NCBI GenBank assembly: GCA_947387575.1
Contig: CANDOC010000002.1
Span: 188,501 to 252,500 of the forward strand
DNA length: 64,000 nt
Reading direction: 5' to 3'
Origin: Spongorhabdus nitratireducens
GTDB taxonomy: Bacteria; Pseudomonadota; Gammaproteobacteria; Pseudomonadales; Endozoicomonadaceae
Shown: positions 28,382-39,503 of the stretch, in pieces
How the letters are laid out: each line of letters opens with the position of its first letter
How positions within the stretch are numbered: position 1 is the first letter of the stretch
Translations under genes and position numbers: made by a program
The notes under the pieces: model-generated
Told to the model about the DNA's origin: nothing
Database searches by the model: none
The model's input: only the letters and a program-made list of their open reading frames with translations

Positions 28382-29200
28382 TTAACGAGCCTTTGATATG
28401 CTTTTAACGGATGAGCGGCTGTGCCCATTGTGACGCTCTGCCTTACACGCGTCCTGATACCACAGTCGGAACAAACGAATATATTCACCCTCTCGCCGCA
28501 TCCGCCCGAAATAACGCTCATAGCAGCGCCAGAGCCTGCCAGATCTGCGCCACAAAGGCTCCTCACACTTCAGTCGGCGCTCGACCCGGTCAGGATCCAG
28601 TTCATCCAGTAACAGCTCCAGTGCCCTGATCATTGCCGTCATCTGCTTCTCGGAGGTTCGAACGGCCTCGACTTCATCACTCAATACCGGCACCTGGACC
28701 AACTCTCCGGGAATATCTACTGACTCATCTAGTGCAGTACCGGAGCCTTCTCCTGTCTCCACATCTGTCAGGACGGGTGGAGACTGAAAAGTTGTTTCAG
28801 ATCGGGTGGTATTGCCCGAAGAGTCCCCCCCGGAATCCAGAATTCCGGACGTTTTATGACTGGCAGAACTCGTGCCGGCTTGAGTAGCAGTAGAGATTAA
28901 CAGGCGGTATCCACCCAGCTGCAGCGTATCGCCATCAAGCAGTCTGCGCTGGTTACCGCGACCGAGAGGGCGCACATCATCATTGATAAACAAGCCATTG
29001 CTACTGAGATCTTCAACAAACCAGTAGCTGCCGTCAGATACGAATCTGGCATGTTGCCGTGACAGCCGGCAACCGGCATCAGGCAATTGCAATGTGCAGT
29101 TTTCAGAACGACCAATAACGCCACCCTCCATCGGGAGTTGGCAATAGCGTGCTTCAAGTACGGCACTTTCGGGGGCAGATATAATGGTAAGTGTTAACAC
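28382..29200 (-). CDS. FHA-domain T6SS protein (TagH/Fha-like)
   Basis: The 272-aa protein has an N-terminal FHA domain (residues about 20-105) with the phosphothreonine-binding pattern GRSENC...SRQHARF...LSSNGLFIND. A Ser/Thr-rich linker and a C-terminal helical domain (MTAMIRALELLLDELDPDRVE onward) follow. The start is placed at GTG 29200, where the family N-terminus (LTLTIIS) begins; an ATG at 29311 would overlap the divergent gene. First gene of the FHA-tssJ-tssK-tssL-tssM-kinase operon and likely substrate or reader of that kinase. Confidence 0.88.
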   Translation of the reverse strand: MLTLTIISAPESAVLEARYCQLPMEGGVIGRSENCTLQLPDAGCRLSRQHARFVSDGSYWFVEDLSSNGLFINDDVRPLGRGNQRRLLDGDTLQLGGYRLLISTATQAGTSSASHKTSGILDSGGDSSGNTTRSETTFQSPPVLTDVETGEGSGTALDESVDIPGELVQVPVLSDEVEAVRTSEKQMTAMIRALELLLDELDPDRVERRLKCEEPLWRRSGRLWRCYERYFGRMRREGEYIRLFRLWYQDACKAERHNGHSRSSVKSISKAR

Positions 29201-29323
29201 ATTGAGTGAAACCTGATGCCTGCGTGTACAGAGTGCACTTAACAGACTAAATATTATCCAGAGTTTCAGATTTGCAAGCTGACAGCCGTGCCCTCCCTTG
29301 ATGACTCTCATCCCGGAGCCGAT

Positions 29324-32300
29324 ATGACAGGTTCACTAAACTCTGCTTCTGATGCGGAAACGCTGGCAGTTTTGAAAAACACTGTCGATATCATTCCCGG
29401 ATTTATTTACGAGTATGTCCGCCTCCCTGACGGCACCAACCATTTGCCCTATGTCAGCCGTGGGGTCGAAAAGCTGATGGGGATCTCGCTGGATGATCTG
29501 AAGGATGATGCCTCGATTATCTGGTCACTGGTTATTGATGAAGACCGGGAGCTGTTTGAGAACTCGGTTGAAATGGCTATTTGCCAGCAGACAGTGTGGC
29601 GACTGACATGGCGCATTCGTACACCACAGGGCGAATTGAAATGGCTACGAGGAGAGTCCACAAAAATTGAAGCAAAAGAAGATGGCAGTTTTACCAATAA
29701 CGGTGTTGTCGTTGATGTTTCCAATGAAATGGAACTGGCTCACGAGGTCAAGGCTGCTCGAAGGCGGTCGGAGCTGGCAGTTCAAACACTGAAAGAGATC
29801 ACCGACCTGGTACCCGGATTTGTCTACAAATACCGCCACTACCCTGAAACCGATCACTGCTTCTTTTCCTATATCAGCGAAGGTTCTGATGATTTGCTTG
29901 GTATTCCTGCGGAGGAATTAAGAAGGGATGCTGACTGCATGTGGCGCCTGTTCCATCCTGACGACCAGGACAGGGTGCTTAACGAGCTCAAGAAAAATAT
30001 GAAAAACAAAGCTCCATGGTGCATGAGCTGGCGATTGACCACGACTACCGGTGTAAAAAAGTGGGTACGGGATGAGTCAACACCGGCAAAGCCCCTGAAT
30101 GACGGTGGATTCGAATGGGTCGGAATTCTCCAGGATATCACCCGGGAAAAAAATGCCGAGCTAGCTGCAGCACGAGCACGCCATATGCTGGCAGAAGTGA
30201 ACAACCTGATTCCCGGTTGTGTTTATATCTATCGTCACTATACCAATGGGCGCTGCTACTTCCCTTATGTCAGCAAGGGTGTCGAGGAGCTAATGGGCGT
30301 GAAAGCCGAGCTTCTCAAGGAGGATGCCAGCCATATGTGGAACCTTTACCCCAAGGAGGATCAGGAGCTGGTGCTGGCGGCGATGCATACCAATATTAAA
30401 AGCGGCAAGCCCTGGCGCCTGCACTGGCGCATTATTACGCCCCAGGGCCAGCTGAAGTGGGTTCGCTGTGAAGCCACGCCCCCTCAACCCAAGCCCGATG
30501 GCAGCTTTGAATGGATCGGAGTGATTCAGGATGTCACCAGTGAAAAAAAGGCAGAAGAATCTGCAGCTCATGCCCAGCGTATGCTGGATGAGGTTAACAA
30601 CGTTATTCCCGGCTGTGTCTATTTGCTGAAGCAACCTGTCGAAGGCGAACGTACTTTTGTTTACCTCAGTCACGGTGCTGTTGAAATGTTTGGCTTACCC
30701 ATGGAAGTCATGCGCAAGGATGTCGGATTTTTATACGATCTTACTGTGCCGGAAGACCTGGCAAGATTAAAAGAGGGACGAATGAAGTCTCTCGAAAACA
30801 AGTCATCCTGGCATATCGTGTGGCGTATCAAACGTCCGACAGGAGAAGTACGCTGGATTCGATGTGACACAAAACCCTATCGCAAAGACGATGATGGCAG
30901 TACGTTATGGGCAGGCGTACTCATCGATATCACGGATGAGCGCCGGTTGCAGGAAGAAGCAGCCCAGGCCAAAAAGATGTTGGCTGAAGTTAACAATGTC
31001 ATCCCCGGCTGTGTCTACCTAGTAAAACAACCAAAGGAAGGAGAACGTTTTCTTCTGTATCTGAGCAAGGGAGCTGCAGAGATGTTCGGGCTTCCAATGG
31101 AAGCCATGCAAAGTGATCTGAACTTTCTCTATGATGTCACATACCCGGAAGACCTCCCTCGTATGCGGACTACACGTCATGAGGCACTGCAAAAAAACCT
31201 GGCCTGGCATCATGTCTGGAGAATACAACGTCCCAGCGGGGAGGTACGCTGGATTCGTTGTGATACCAAACCCTACCGGACAGAAGATGATGGCGGCATG
31301 TTATGGGCGGGTGTATTCGTTGATGTGACAGAGGAACGCAGCCAGCAGGAAGCTGCAGCCCACGCCAAGCGAATGTTGTCAGAGGTCAACAATGTCATTC
31401 CAGGTTGTGTATATCTTGTCAGGCAAATCAAAGACGGAGATCGCGTTTGTATCTATCTCAGTCAGGGTGCAGAAGATATGTTCGGCCTGCCGCTGGAAAA
31501 AATGCAGCAGGACATGAATTTTCTGTTCGATGTTTCCCACCCTGATGATCTTGACCGAATGAAAACGACCAGGCTGGATGCTCTCGCTAGAAGCGTACCA
31601 TGGCACCATGTCTGGCGTGTCAAACACCCATCAGGTGATATCCGCTGGATCAGATGTGATACCAAACCCTACCGCAAGGAAGACGACGGTAATGAATTAT
31701 GGGCCGGTGTATTTATTGATGTCACAGAAGAGCGAAAGCTTCAGGAAGAGCTGACACTGGCGCGAATCCAGGCTGAAGAATCCAGCCATGCCAAGTCGGA
31801 CTTTTTATCCAATGTCAGCCATGAGATGCGTACACCACTGAATGGCATTCTTGGTTATACCCAGCTGTTATTGCATGAGCTCCAACTAGAAGGCCAGGCA
31901 GCCAATAACCTTGAGTCCATTCAGAAATGCGGCGACCACCTGTTATCAGTGATCAATAAAGTACTGGATATGGCCAAGATAGAAAGTGGCCGTTTGCAGC
32001 TCGATCTCCAGTCAACAGCACTGTTCCGAACGCTGGATGAAGTCATCACGATCATTTCGCCACTGGCAGAATCCAAAGGCCTCGTATTCAACGTTGATAT
32101 TGATGAAGAGTTACCCGCCTATATCCTGACTGATGGCAGCAGGTTACGACAAATTCTGATCAACATCCTGAATAACTCTGTGAAGTTCACCGACCGTGGC
32201 AGTGTCAGCCTCAAGGTGCATACTGAAGGTGACAACCTGATCCTGAATGTCTCAGACACAGGGCCTGGTATGAGTCAGGAAGATCTAGAGCGGATTTTTG

Positions 32301-33160
32301 AGCCGTTTACCCGTCTTAACCAATCCCGTCATAAAGAAGGTACCGGTCTCGGGCTGACAATCACTCAGCGTTTAACCCGAGCTCTGGGCGGTAAACTTTC
32401 AGCTGACAGCAAACTGGGCAAGGGGTCAGTCTTTACGGTTAACCTGCCATTTGAGGAAACAGCTGCTGTCGAGGAGAACGAGGATAATTCAGGGTTTGAG
32501 CTGCATCCACTACCGCCTGACGTTCATGCTCATATTCTTATTGTTGATGACAAAGCCTATAACCGGGATGTTGTGAAGCAGTGGCTGATTAAAGCTCATT
32601 TTGAAATATCTGAAGCCGAGAATGGGCAAGAAGCTCTGGATGTATTACGTCAGACCGATGTCAGTCTGGTGCTAATGGATTTGCGTATGCCGGTTATGAG
32701 CGGTTATCAGTGTGCACAACAGATTCGGGAAGACCCCAAACTACAACACTTGCCGCTTGTTGCCTTATCCGCCAGCGTATTTCCCGGTGATGTCAAAAAG
32801 GTATTGATGTCCGGTTTTGATGCTTACCTGGCCAAGCCCTGCAACCTGAACCAGTTATTCAACAAAATTTATGAATTACTGGGGCTTCAGTCAGACCACT
32901 ACGTCACCAATAAACGGGCACCTTCATCCACAAGCCAGTCAACCAGCAGCCATTCAAGCCACAACAGGGTACAACAGAAATCACTTCCACAGTCAGACAT
33001 TGAGCACATGGAAGAGCTGAGTGCACTGGGCGACATAGAGGGTTTGAACAATCTGCTGAATAAACTTTCAATCCGGCCGGAATACAGCCATCAGGTTACT
33101 CAACTCCAGCATTGTCTGCAGCAGCTTGATATGGATGCCTTTCTGAAGTCGCTGCACTAA
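29324..33160 (+). CDS. Hybrid histidine kinase with six PAS modules
   Basis: A 1278-aa soluble sensor kinase without membrane segments. Six PAS/PAC units begin near residues 20, 157, 288, 421, 553 and 685, each with a (N/D)-x-(I/V)PG-(C/F)-(V/I)Y start. Modules 4 to 6 are near copies of each other. HisKA (His833 in SHEMRTPL), an HATPase domain with [11 protein letters not shown] and GTGLGLTI, and a receiver domain (phospho-acceptor Asp1119 in [10 protein letters not shown]) follow. A helical tail of about 100 residues ends the protein. The start is chosen at ATG 29324 with GGAG upstream. It is divergent from the T6SS FHA gene, so control of the T6SS is possible but unproven. Confidence 0.92.
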   Translation: MTGSLNSASDAETLAVLKNTVDIIPGFIYEYVRLPDGTNHLPYVSRGVEKLMGISLDDLKDDASIIWSLVIDEDRELFENSVEMAICQQTVWRLTWRIRTPQGELKWLRGESTKIEAKEDGSFTNNGVVVDVSNEMELAHEVKAARRRSELAVQTLKEITDLVPGFVYKYRHYPETDHCFFSYISEGSDDLLGIPAEELRRDADCMWRLFHPDDQDRVLNELKKNMKNKAPWCMSWRLTTTTGVKKWVRDESTPAKPLNDGGFEWVGILQDITREKNAELAAARARHMLAEVNNLIPGCVYIYRHYTNGRCYFPYVSKGVEELMGVKAELLKEDASHMWNLYPKEDQELVLAAMHTNIKSGKPWRLHWRIITPQGQLKWVRCEATPPQPKPDGSFEWIGVIQDVTSEKKAEESAAHAQRMLDEVNNVIPGCVYLLKQPVEGERTFVYLSHGAVEMFGLPMEVMRKDVGFLYDLTVPEDLARLKEGRMKSLENKSSWHIVWRIKRPTGEVRWIRCDTKPYRKDDDGSTLWAGVLIDITDERRLQEEAAQAKKMLAEVNNVIPGCVYLVKQPKEGERFLLYLSKGAAEMFGLPMEAMQSDLNFLYDVTYPEDLPRMRTTRHEALQKNLAWHHVWRIQRPSGEVRWIRCDTKPYRTEDDGGMLWAGVFVDVTEERSQQEAAAHAKRMLSEVNNVIPGCVYLVRQIKDGDRVCIYLSQGAEDMFGLPLEKMQQDMNFLFDVSHPDDLDRMKTTRLDALARSVPWHHVWRVKHPSGDIRWIRCDTKPYRKEDDGNELWAGVFIDVTEERKLQEELTLARIQAEESSHAKSDFLSNVSHEMRTPLNGILGYTQLLLHELQLEGQAANNLESIQKCGDHLLSVINKVLDMAKIESGRLQLDLQSTALFRTLDEVITIISPLAESKGLVFNVDIDEELPAYILTDGSRLRQILINILNNSVKFTDRGSVSLKVHTEGDNLILNVSDTGPGMSQEDLERIFEPFTRLNQSRHKEGTGLGLTITQRLTRALGGKLSADSKLGKGSVFTVNLPFEETAAVEENEDNSGFELHPLPPDVHAHILIVDDKAYNRDVVKQWLIKAHFEISEAENGQEALDVLRQTDVSLVLMDLRMPVMSGYQCAQQIREDPKLQHLPLVALSASVFPGDVKKVLMSGFDAYLAKPCNLNQLFNKIYELLGLQSDHYVTNKRAPSSTSQSTSSHSSHNRVQQKSLPQSDIEHMEELSALGDIEGLNNLLNKLSIRPEYSHQVTQLQHCLQQLDMDAFLKSLH

Positions 33161-33281
33161 TGCACTTGTTCAAAGCGTTTGTACAGTGTATCCGTCTTGT
33201 AAATCTGGCTATTTCCTTTGGAAAAGCTGGACACTGGTCTTATAGTAGCGTTTCTCCCCTCCCTCGATAGAGAGAATTTCC

Positions 33282-34259
33282 ATGTTCAAGGCTCTGGTTC
33301 TGGAACAGCAGGACAAAAACGTTCAGGCTACCATCAAGCAACTTGATGAATCTGCTCTGCCTGAAGGTGATGTGCTTGTCAGCGTCGAATATTCTTCCCT
33401 GAATTACAAAGATGGCCTTGCCGTGACCGGCAAAGGCAAGATTATCCGTAATTACCCAATGGTTCCCGGCATTGATTATGCAGGTACTGTACTTGAATCC
33501 TCTGACCAGCATTATCAGGCAGGTGACAAGGTTGTTCTGACCGGTTGGGGTGTTGGCGAAAATCACTGGGGAGGCATGGCCGAAAAAGCACGGGTCAGTG
33601 CTGACTATCTGGTGCCCATGCCGGAAGGTCTGGATAGCAAGAAAAGTATGATTATCGGTACCGCAGGCCTGACAGCCATGCTGTGCGTAAACTCTTTGCA
33701 GGAAGCCGGGGTAGAACCCGAGCAGGGTGAAATTCTGGTTACTGGCGCCAGCGGTGGTGTTGGCAGTGTTGCCGTTACTTTACTGTCAAAACTGGGATAT
33801 AAAGTTGCAGCGGTCACCGGTCGTCCCCAAAACAGAGAATGGCTCCAGTCTCTCGGTGCTGACCGTATTGTTAGCCGGGATGAACTGCTTGAGCCGGCAC
33901 GTCCGCTGGAGAAGCAACTCTGGGCTGGCTGTATTGATACGGTAGGCAGCCAGGTACTGGCCAAGGTGCTAACCCAGATTAAATACGACGGCGCTGTTGC
34001 CGCCTGTGGTCTGGCCGGAGGGTTTGATCTGCCAACAACTGTCATGCCTTTCATTCTGCGCGGCGTCAAACTGTTGGGCGTTGACTCTGTAATGTGTCCG
34101 ACTGAAAAGCGTGTAAAGGCTTGGGAACAACTGGCAGAGCTGCTGCCTGAAGCATTTTATCAGGATGCAGGTCAGGAAGTTGCGCTGGAAGAAGTACCTG
34201 AGCTGGCCGCAGCGATTATTCGCGGGCAGGTTACCGGTCGTACTCTGATCAAGATTTAA
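33282..34259 (+). CDS. acuI: AcuI/YhdH family acrylyl-CoA reductase
   Basis: NADPH-dependent medium-chain reductase of 325 aa, matching the AcuI/YhdH family. It has the N-terminal KALVLEQQDK segment, SSLNYKDGLAVTGKGKI, GIDYAGTV and the nucleotide-binding VTGASGGVGSVAVTLLSKLGY motif. The enzyme reduces acryloyl-CoA to propionyl-CoA and protects marine bacteria from acrylate released from DMSP. No other DMSP genes lie in the window, so its pathway here is inferred. It ends in a perfect terminator at 34273. Confidence 0.93.
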   Translation: MFKALVLEQQDKNVQATIKQLDESALPEGDVLVSVEYSSLNYKDGLAVTGKGKIIRNYPMVPGIDYAGTVLESSDQHYQAGDKVVLTGWGVGENHWGGMAEKARVSADYLVPMPEGLDSKKSMIIGTAGLTAMLCVNSLQEAGVEPEQGEILVTGASGGVGSVAVTLLSKLGYKVAAVTGRPQNREWLQSLGADRIVSRDELLEPARPLEKQLWAGCIDTVGSQVLAKVLTQIKYDGAVAACGLAGGFDLPTTVMPFILRGVKLLGVDSVMCPTEKRVKAWEQLAELLPEAFYQDAGQEVALEEVPELAAAIIRGQVTGRTLIKI

Positions 34260-34272
34260 GCTTGCCCAAAAA

Positions 34273-34298
34273 AAACGCCGATCCTGAGATCGGCGTTT
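34273..34298 (+). terminator. Bidirectional terminator after acuI
   Basis: A perfect 11-bp stem AAACGCCGATC / GATCGGCGTTT with a CTGA loop. It has an A-run before it and T-rich sequence after it, 13 bp past acuI, between convergent acuI and the porin gene. Confidence 0.9.
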
Positions 34299-34368
34299 CT
34301 GGTTTATCGGATGAACTTCACTGGGTTAATGTTAAAAGCCTTTGAACTGCATTTAAGTCACAAGTTTG

Positions 34369-35691
34369 TCAGAAAATCGCAACGTCGTATTTAACAATCA
34401 CACGCTTCTGGGTCCATGTTGTCTTGTCCTTGACCCGGTTAGCGTCATATTCAGTTTGTTTGGCCCTGGCATAAACCATATGAACGGATAAACCATCCAG
34501 CATGGGCACCGCATAGTTCACATGCCAGTTGTATTCGTCCATAGAGCCATCCTTGACGGCCTTCTGGGCACTTTCAATGTCACTGTCGACATAGGTGAAG
34601 GAAGCATCCAGCCCCTGGATCATGTCACTCATGTCATACCCGACAGTCAGGCCCCATGCTGTCTGGCCAGCCCTGTTGAAGTCTCTGATGACACTGCGGT
34701 TATACCCAAGAAAACCGGTATCAGTCTGGTCCAGCTGTGACTCAAGACTCCACCCCATAGCCGCAGAATCAAGTCCCTGCTTGGTATCTGAGCCGGGCTG
34801 GTCTACATCGGTATATGCCAGTTCCATACTCAGGTTACCCATGCTCAGCGCAGTACGGAGACCCCAGAAATAGATTTTGCCTTCATCAAGGGTTTCGCCA
34901 TCACCAACCAGACCATTTTCATCTGCATAGTGCTTGGCCTTGCTGTTTACTGTCTTGGAGTAGTATTGCCCGCCCATTGACAGCATCATGCCCTCACTGA
35001 GTGGCATATCGTAATCCAGATCACCATAGAACTGATGACCAAAGGAGTGCATCTTGCCATAGGCCAGGCTCATATCGACACCCAGCATGTTGTAATCTGC
35101 ACCAACAGTCCAGGGGGTATGTTTGCGTAGCTTACCGGCACCATCCTTGACACCATAACTGTCAAACCCGGACTGAACCCGTTGAGAATGCTTACGGGCA
35201 CCGGCGAGATACAAGTCAGCGCCCATCAGGCTGCCTTCCACCAGCAAACCTTCGGTCAGTGATGGCGTTACCAGCGTATCAGCCTCATGGATCAGCGGCT
35301 TGTCCATCTCCATTCGACCGTACTTGATGGTTGCCATATCCATCATATTGACTTTGATAGCACCACCAACCTTGCCATAACTGGTGGTTTTGCCGGTAGT
35401 CTCATTCAGACGCAGCAGCCCGGTATCTGAACGATTCTTGCTGCCGGAAAGGCGGAAGGAGTTATAGAAAGAGAGATCAAGGCCAACCCAGTTCATAAAA
35501 TAACCGGACTGAAACGAACCACTGATGCCCTGAGCCCAGGCACTTTGTTTCTTGGCGTCGGTTACCTTGTCGGTCTTGTAGTAGTTACGGAGATGAATAT
35601 CGAACGAGCTTTCATCGATAAAGCTTTCGGCGTGCGCAACCGATGCCGCCATAATGGCTGCACTCAGTGCGCTCAGTTTGAGCATTTTCAT
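34369..35691 (-). CDS. OprD-family outer-membrane porin
   Basis: The 440-aa protein has a signal peptide (residues 1-21, ending AHA) and a beta-barrel pattern of alternating aromatic strands ending in a C-terminal Phe. The N-terminal stretch SFDIHLRNYYKTDK and later GFDLSFYNSFRL-type and KYGRMEMDKPLI segments match OprD-type substrate-specific porins for amino acids, peptides or aromatic acids. It lies downstream of the arginine catabolic genes (242 bp gap), so basic amino acids are a plausible but unproven substrate. Confidence 0.82.
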   Translation of the reverse strand: MKMLKLSALSAAIMAASVAHAESFIDESSFDIHLRNYYKTDKVTDAKKQSAWAQGISGSFQSGYFMNWVGLDLSFYNSFRLSGSKNRSDTGLLRLNETTGKTTSYGKVGGAIKVNMMDMATIKYGRMEMDKPLIHEADTLVTPSLTEGLLVEGSLMGADLYLAGARKHSQRVQSGFDSYGVKDGAGKLRKHTPWTVGADYNMLGVDMSLAYGKMHSFGHQFYGDLDYDMPLSEGMMLSMGGQYYSKTVNSKAKHYADENGLVGDGETLDEGKIYFWGLRTALSMGNLSMELAYTDVDQPGSDTKQGLDSAAMGWSLESQLDQTDTGFLGYNRSVIRDFNRAGQTAWGLTVGYDMSDMIQGLDASFTYVDSDIESAQKAVKDGSMDEYNWHVNYAVPMLDGLSVHMVYARAKQTEYDANRVKDKTTWTQKRVIVKYDVAIF

Positions 35692-35933
35692 AAGTCACCT
35701 GTTCCCTGGTGTGTGTGTAATGGTAATGCTGACTACTGAGTATTACTGACTACAAATGATGCTTGCTTATTACCTGATAAAACAAAAACAAAACTGCCTG
35801 ACAGGATATACATCACACTACGGTACGCGATCCCTGCATACCGACAACTTCAACAGCCATAACAATAGACTATGGCTACATCAACAATAGCATTACCCCA
35901 GCGGCAACAGAAATGCAACCCCCCGACGTATAT

Positions 35934-36983
35934 TTAACGTTTCCCATGCTGAGGTTTGATCAGAGGAACGACTCGAACCAGGCTACCATCTGAAATCTGA
36001 AGGCAATCAGCTTGCTCCCGGGTCATATTAACGATCTGGCTACCGGCAAAGCTGACAGCGCCCATAATGCAGCGAAAATCCCGTACCGAGCGTTCTTCTG
36101 CCGGTGTTGAGGCAATCAGCCAGGGCTCCCCGGAGGCTTCCCTGCTGGTGATATTGACCTGATAGGCCCGGCTTTCCCGCACAATACGAATATCCTGAAC
36201 CCTCGCTTCGACAAGGGGGCCGGCATCAAAAATGGCAATACAGTCACTGAAGTGCATGCCTTCACTTTTCAGCAATTTTAAAGCAGGCGTAGTGGCATCA
36301 TGGGTTTTGCCAATTACATTCTGTGCGGCCTCCGTCAATAAATTGACGTATATCGGGTGACGGGGCATCAGTTCGGCAATAAAGCTTTTGCTTCGTGCTG
36401 TTGCCATATCGGCTTCGGCAAAATCTACCGAGAAGAAGTGTCGTCCAAGACTTTCCCAAAATGGCGATGTACCTTCTTCATCTGACCAACCTCTCATCTC
36501 CGCCACCACATCTTCAGAGAAACGGTCCTGATAATCAGCCATAAACATGAATCGGGATTTCGACAGCAGGTGACCATTGCGGCTATGACGGTATTCAGGC
36601 AATAAAAACAGGGTGCACAGCTCGGAACAGCCAGTATGATCATTACAGAGGGTAAGGGTCTGGACTTTGTTGTAAACATCCAGTTCGCGGGAGCTGTGAA
36701 CCTGAATATTGATTCGGTAGTTATACCAGGGATCACTCAGGCCGATGGCTGATTCGATGCCGCATACACCGGCAATATTCCCTGTATCAGAATCTTCCAG
36801 CACGAACAGATACAGCGCTTCTGCCGGTGGTGTTTCTGAACTCATGGAATCCAGTGCCCATGCCAGTTTGTTCCTGACTCTGGGCTCATCAGGCTGCAAT
36901 GAAGTAAAACCAACTCCGGTTTTGTGGGCAATATCCCAAAGTGCTTCCCAGTCTCCAGCCTCTATCGGACGAATAATCATCAT
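35934..36983 (-). CDS. astA: Arginine N-succinyltransferase AstA
   Basis: Catalyses arginine plus succinyl-CoA to N2-succinylarginine, the first step of the AST pathway. The 349 aa match the family in the start (IIRPIEAGDWEALWDIAHKTGVG), the LFLLPEYRHSRNGHLLS acyl-CoA region, and DVVAEMRGWSDEEGTSPFW. It is the third gene in the astC-DUF1338-astA run. astD, astB and astE are not in the window. Confidence 0.93.
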   Translation of the reverse strand: MMIIRPIEAGDWEALWDIAHKTGVGFTSLQPDEPRVRNKLAWALDSMSSETPPAEALYLFVLEDSDTGNIAGVCGIESAIGLSDPWYNYRINIQVHSSRELDVYNKVQTLTLCNDHTGCSELCTLFLLPEYRHSRNGHLLSKSRFMFMADYQDRFSEDVVAEMRGWSDEEGTSPFWESLGRHFFSVDFAEADMATARSKSFIAELMPRHPIYVNLLTEAAQNVIGKTHDATTPALKLLKSEGMHFSDCIAIFDAGPLVEARVQDIRIVRESRAYQVNITSREASGEPWLIASTPAEERSVRDFRCIMGAVSFAGSQIVNMTREQADCLQISDGSLVRVVPLIKPQHGKR

Positions 36984-37061
36984 AGGCTTTACCTGCTGGT
37001 TATGGCCCTACGTCAGGAGCTTCCCTGCACTCAGCAGCTCCTGACTCGGGCTTGTTATTTT

Positions 37062-37862
37062 TTATTTCACATTGGTGCTCTCAAAGATTTTGTCTGCAGA
37101 TGCAGCAACAAATCCCTGATAAAGCTGACCATCAGCTACAGGATGGCGCAGGGCAAACTCATAGAAACAGGTCGGAATTTCTGCAGTCTGATCTGAAAAC
37201 TCAACCTCAGCCTTGTTAGCCATAGTTGAAGACTGCTCCAGTCCGATTTCAGGTGTGCCCTTGATCAGTCCACCACTGCTGTTCAGCACAAAACCGGCTT
37301 GCTGCAGGGTGTCATTAACTGACTGCAGGGTTTCATGAGACTTCAGGTGATTGATCGATACAGTGAAGTGGTTGGGGCGATAGCCCAGTGCTGCCATCCA
37401 GGCTGCATACTCACTTTCCTGCAACAGCTCCTGGTAAGACCCGTAATCCAGTGACCAGTGGCGGCCGGAATAGCTGAAGCTGTCCTGTGCCAGAGCAGCC
37501 GGATCAATTTGTTCTGCCAGTCCCTTGATAATACCCTGGGCGCGTTCGCTCAGTTCATCAACCTTCAGCTCACTAATAAAGACTTTGGGCAGGGTATCGT
37601 CAGGATGATAGAAGTGACGGGCTCTCAGTTTCTTGGCCTTGAACTCATAGTCTTCACCGGGCAGATAACCGGCCTCAAGGAAAGGACGGGCAATGGCTTC
37701 CAGTCGTACCGGTTCCAGCGCAAAGGTACGCAGTGCGATATGGTCATTAACCACCACACCGTCGTTAAGCTCGGCAAACAGATCGTGAATCCGGCGGGCA
37801 TCCGGGTTAAGCGCCAGATAGTTTTCCCACATGGCCTGTAGCAGAGGCTTGATATCAGACAT
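37062..37862 (-). CDS. DUF1338 family protein (HglS/YdcJ-like)
   Basis: The 266-aa product has the DUF1338 features: HIALRTF near residue 40, YHPDDTLPKVFISEL, and GYRPNHFTVSINHL. The larger family member HglS is a 2-oxoadipate dioxygenase/decarboxylase, an Fe(II) enzyme of D-lysine breakdown. Shorter members such as this one commonly sit next to succinyltransferase genes and have no assigned role. The start is set at ATG 37862 with GGAGA upstream. It lies between astC and astA. Confidence 0.85.
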   Translation of the reverse strand: MSDIKPLLQAMWENYLALNPDARRIHDLFAELNDGVVVNDHIALRTFALEPVRLEAIARPFLEAGYLPGEDYEFKAKKLRARHFYHPDDTLPKVFISELKVDELSERAQGIIKGLAEQIDPAALAQDSFSYSGRHWSLDYGSYQELLQESEYAAWMAALGYRPNHFTVSINHLKSHETLQSVNDTLQQAGFVLNSSGGLIKGTPEIGLEQSSTMANKAEVEFSDQTAEIPTCFYEFALRHPVADGQLYQGFVAASADKIFESTNVK

Positions 37863-38000
37863 CGATATTCTCCATTTCACCGGCTGCCGCCGGGTTAGGT
37901 GAATGGCAGCCGGTAGTGCCGACATCTTTTAGCTTGTGACTCCAAGATAGCCGGCGATTGTTTTTATTGTTTCAGTACATACGACACCCCACATGATACA

Positions 38001-39239
<1,239 letters not shown>

Positions 39240-39351
39240 TTATACGATGGGCAGTGCAAGCTTTTATTATTGATCGTTCGCTTCACCGGGCTGCTTGCCG
39301 CTTATCATGGTTTCAGTGCTAAAAGGATCTGTGATACTCACCAGAACAAAC

Positions 39352-39393
39352 GGGGGAGCCTGTATTCAGGTGGCTGGTATGGAAGATTCCCCC
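39352..39393 (+). promoter_or_regulatory. Structured segment upstream of moaA
   Basis: GGGGGA (39352-39357) can pair with TCCCCC (39388-39393) around an inner stem (AGCC with GGCT, or CCTG with CAGG). It lies about 110 bp before the moaA ATG. Moco riboswitches occur at this place in other gammaproteobacteria, but I cannot match the conserved core, so this is only a candidate leader structure. Confidence 0.25.
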
Positions 39394-39503
39394 TGCATCA
39401 GATTAGGATAAATCGCCAATCCCGCCTACGTCTATTTCGTGTATGATGGAACCCCCTGACCTGCAGCGTGAGATTCCGGATTTCCCCCCGAAGTACGAAT
39501 GCT

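Noticed and set aside
30580-31740. A DNA-level tandem repeat suggesting CRISPR or a mobile repeat
   Set aside because: The periodicity reflects repeated PAS coding units in one open frame; no spacer/repeat structure.
34369-35691. Assigning the porin specifically as an arginine channel
   Set aside because: Only gene proximity supports it; OprD-type substrate preference cannot be read from the sequence.
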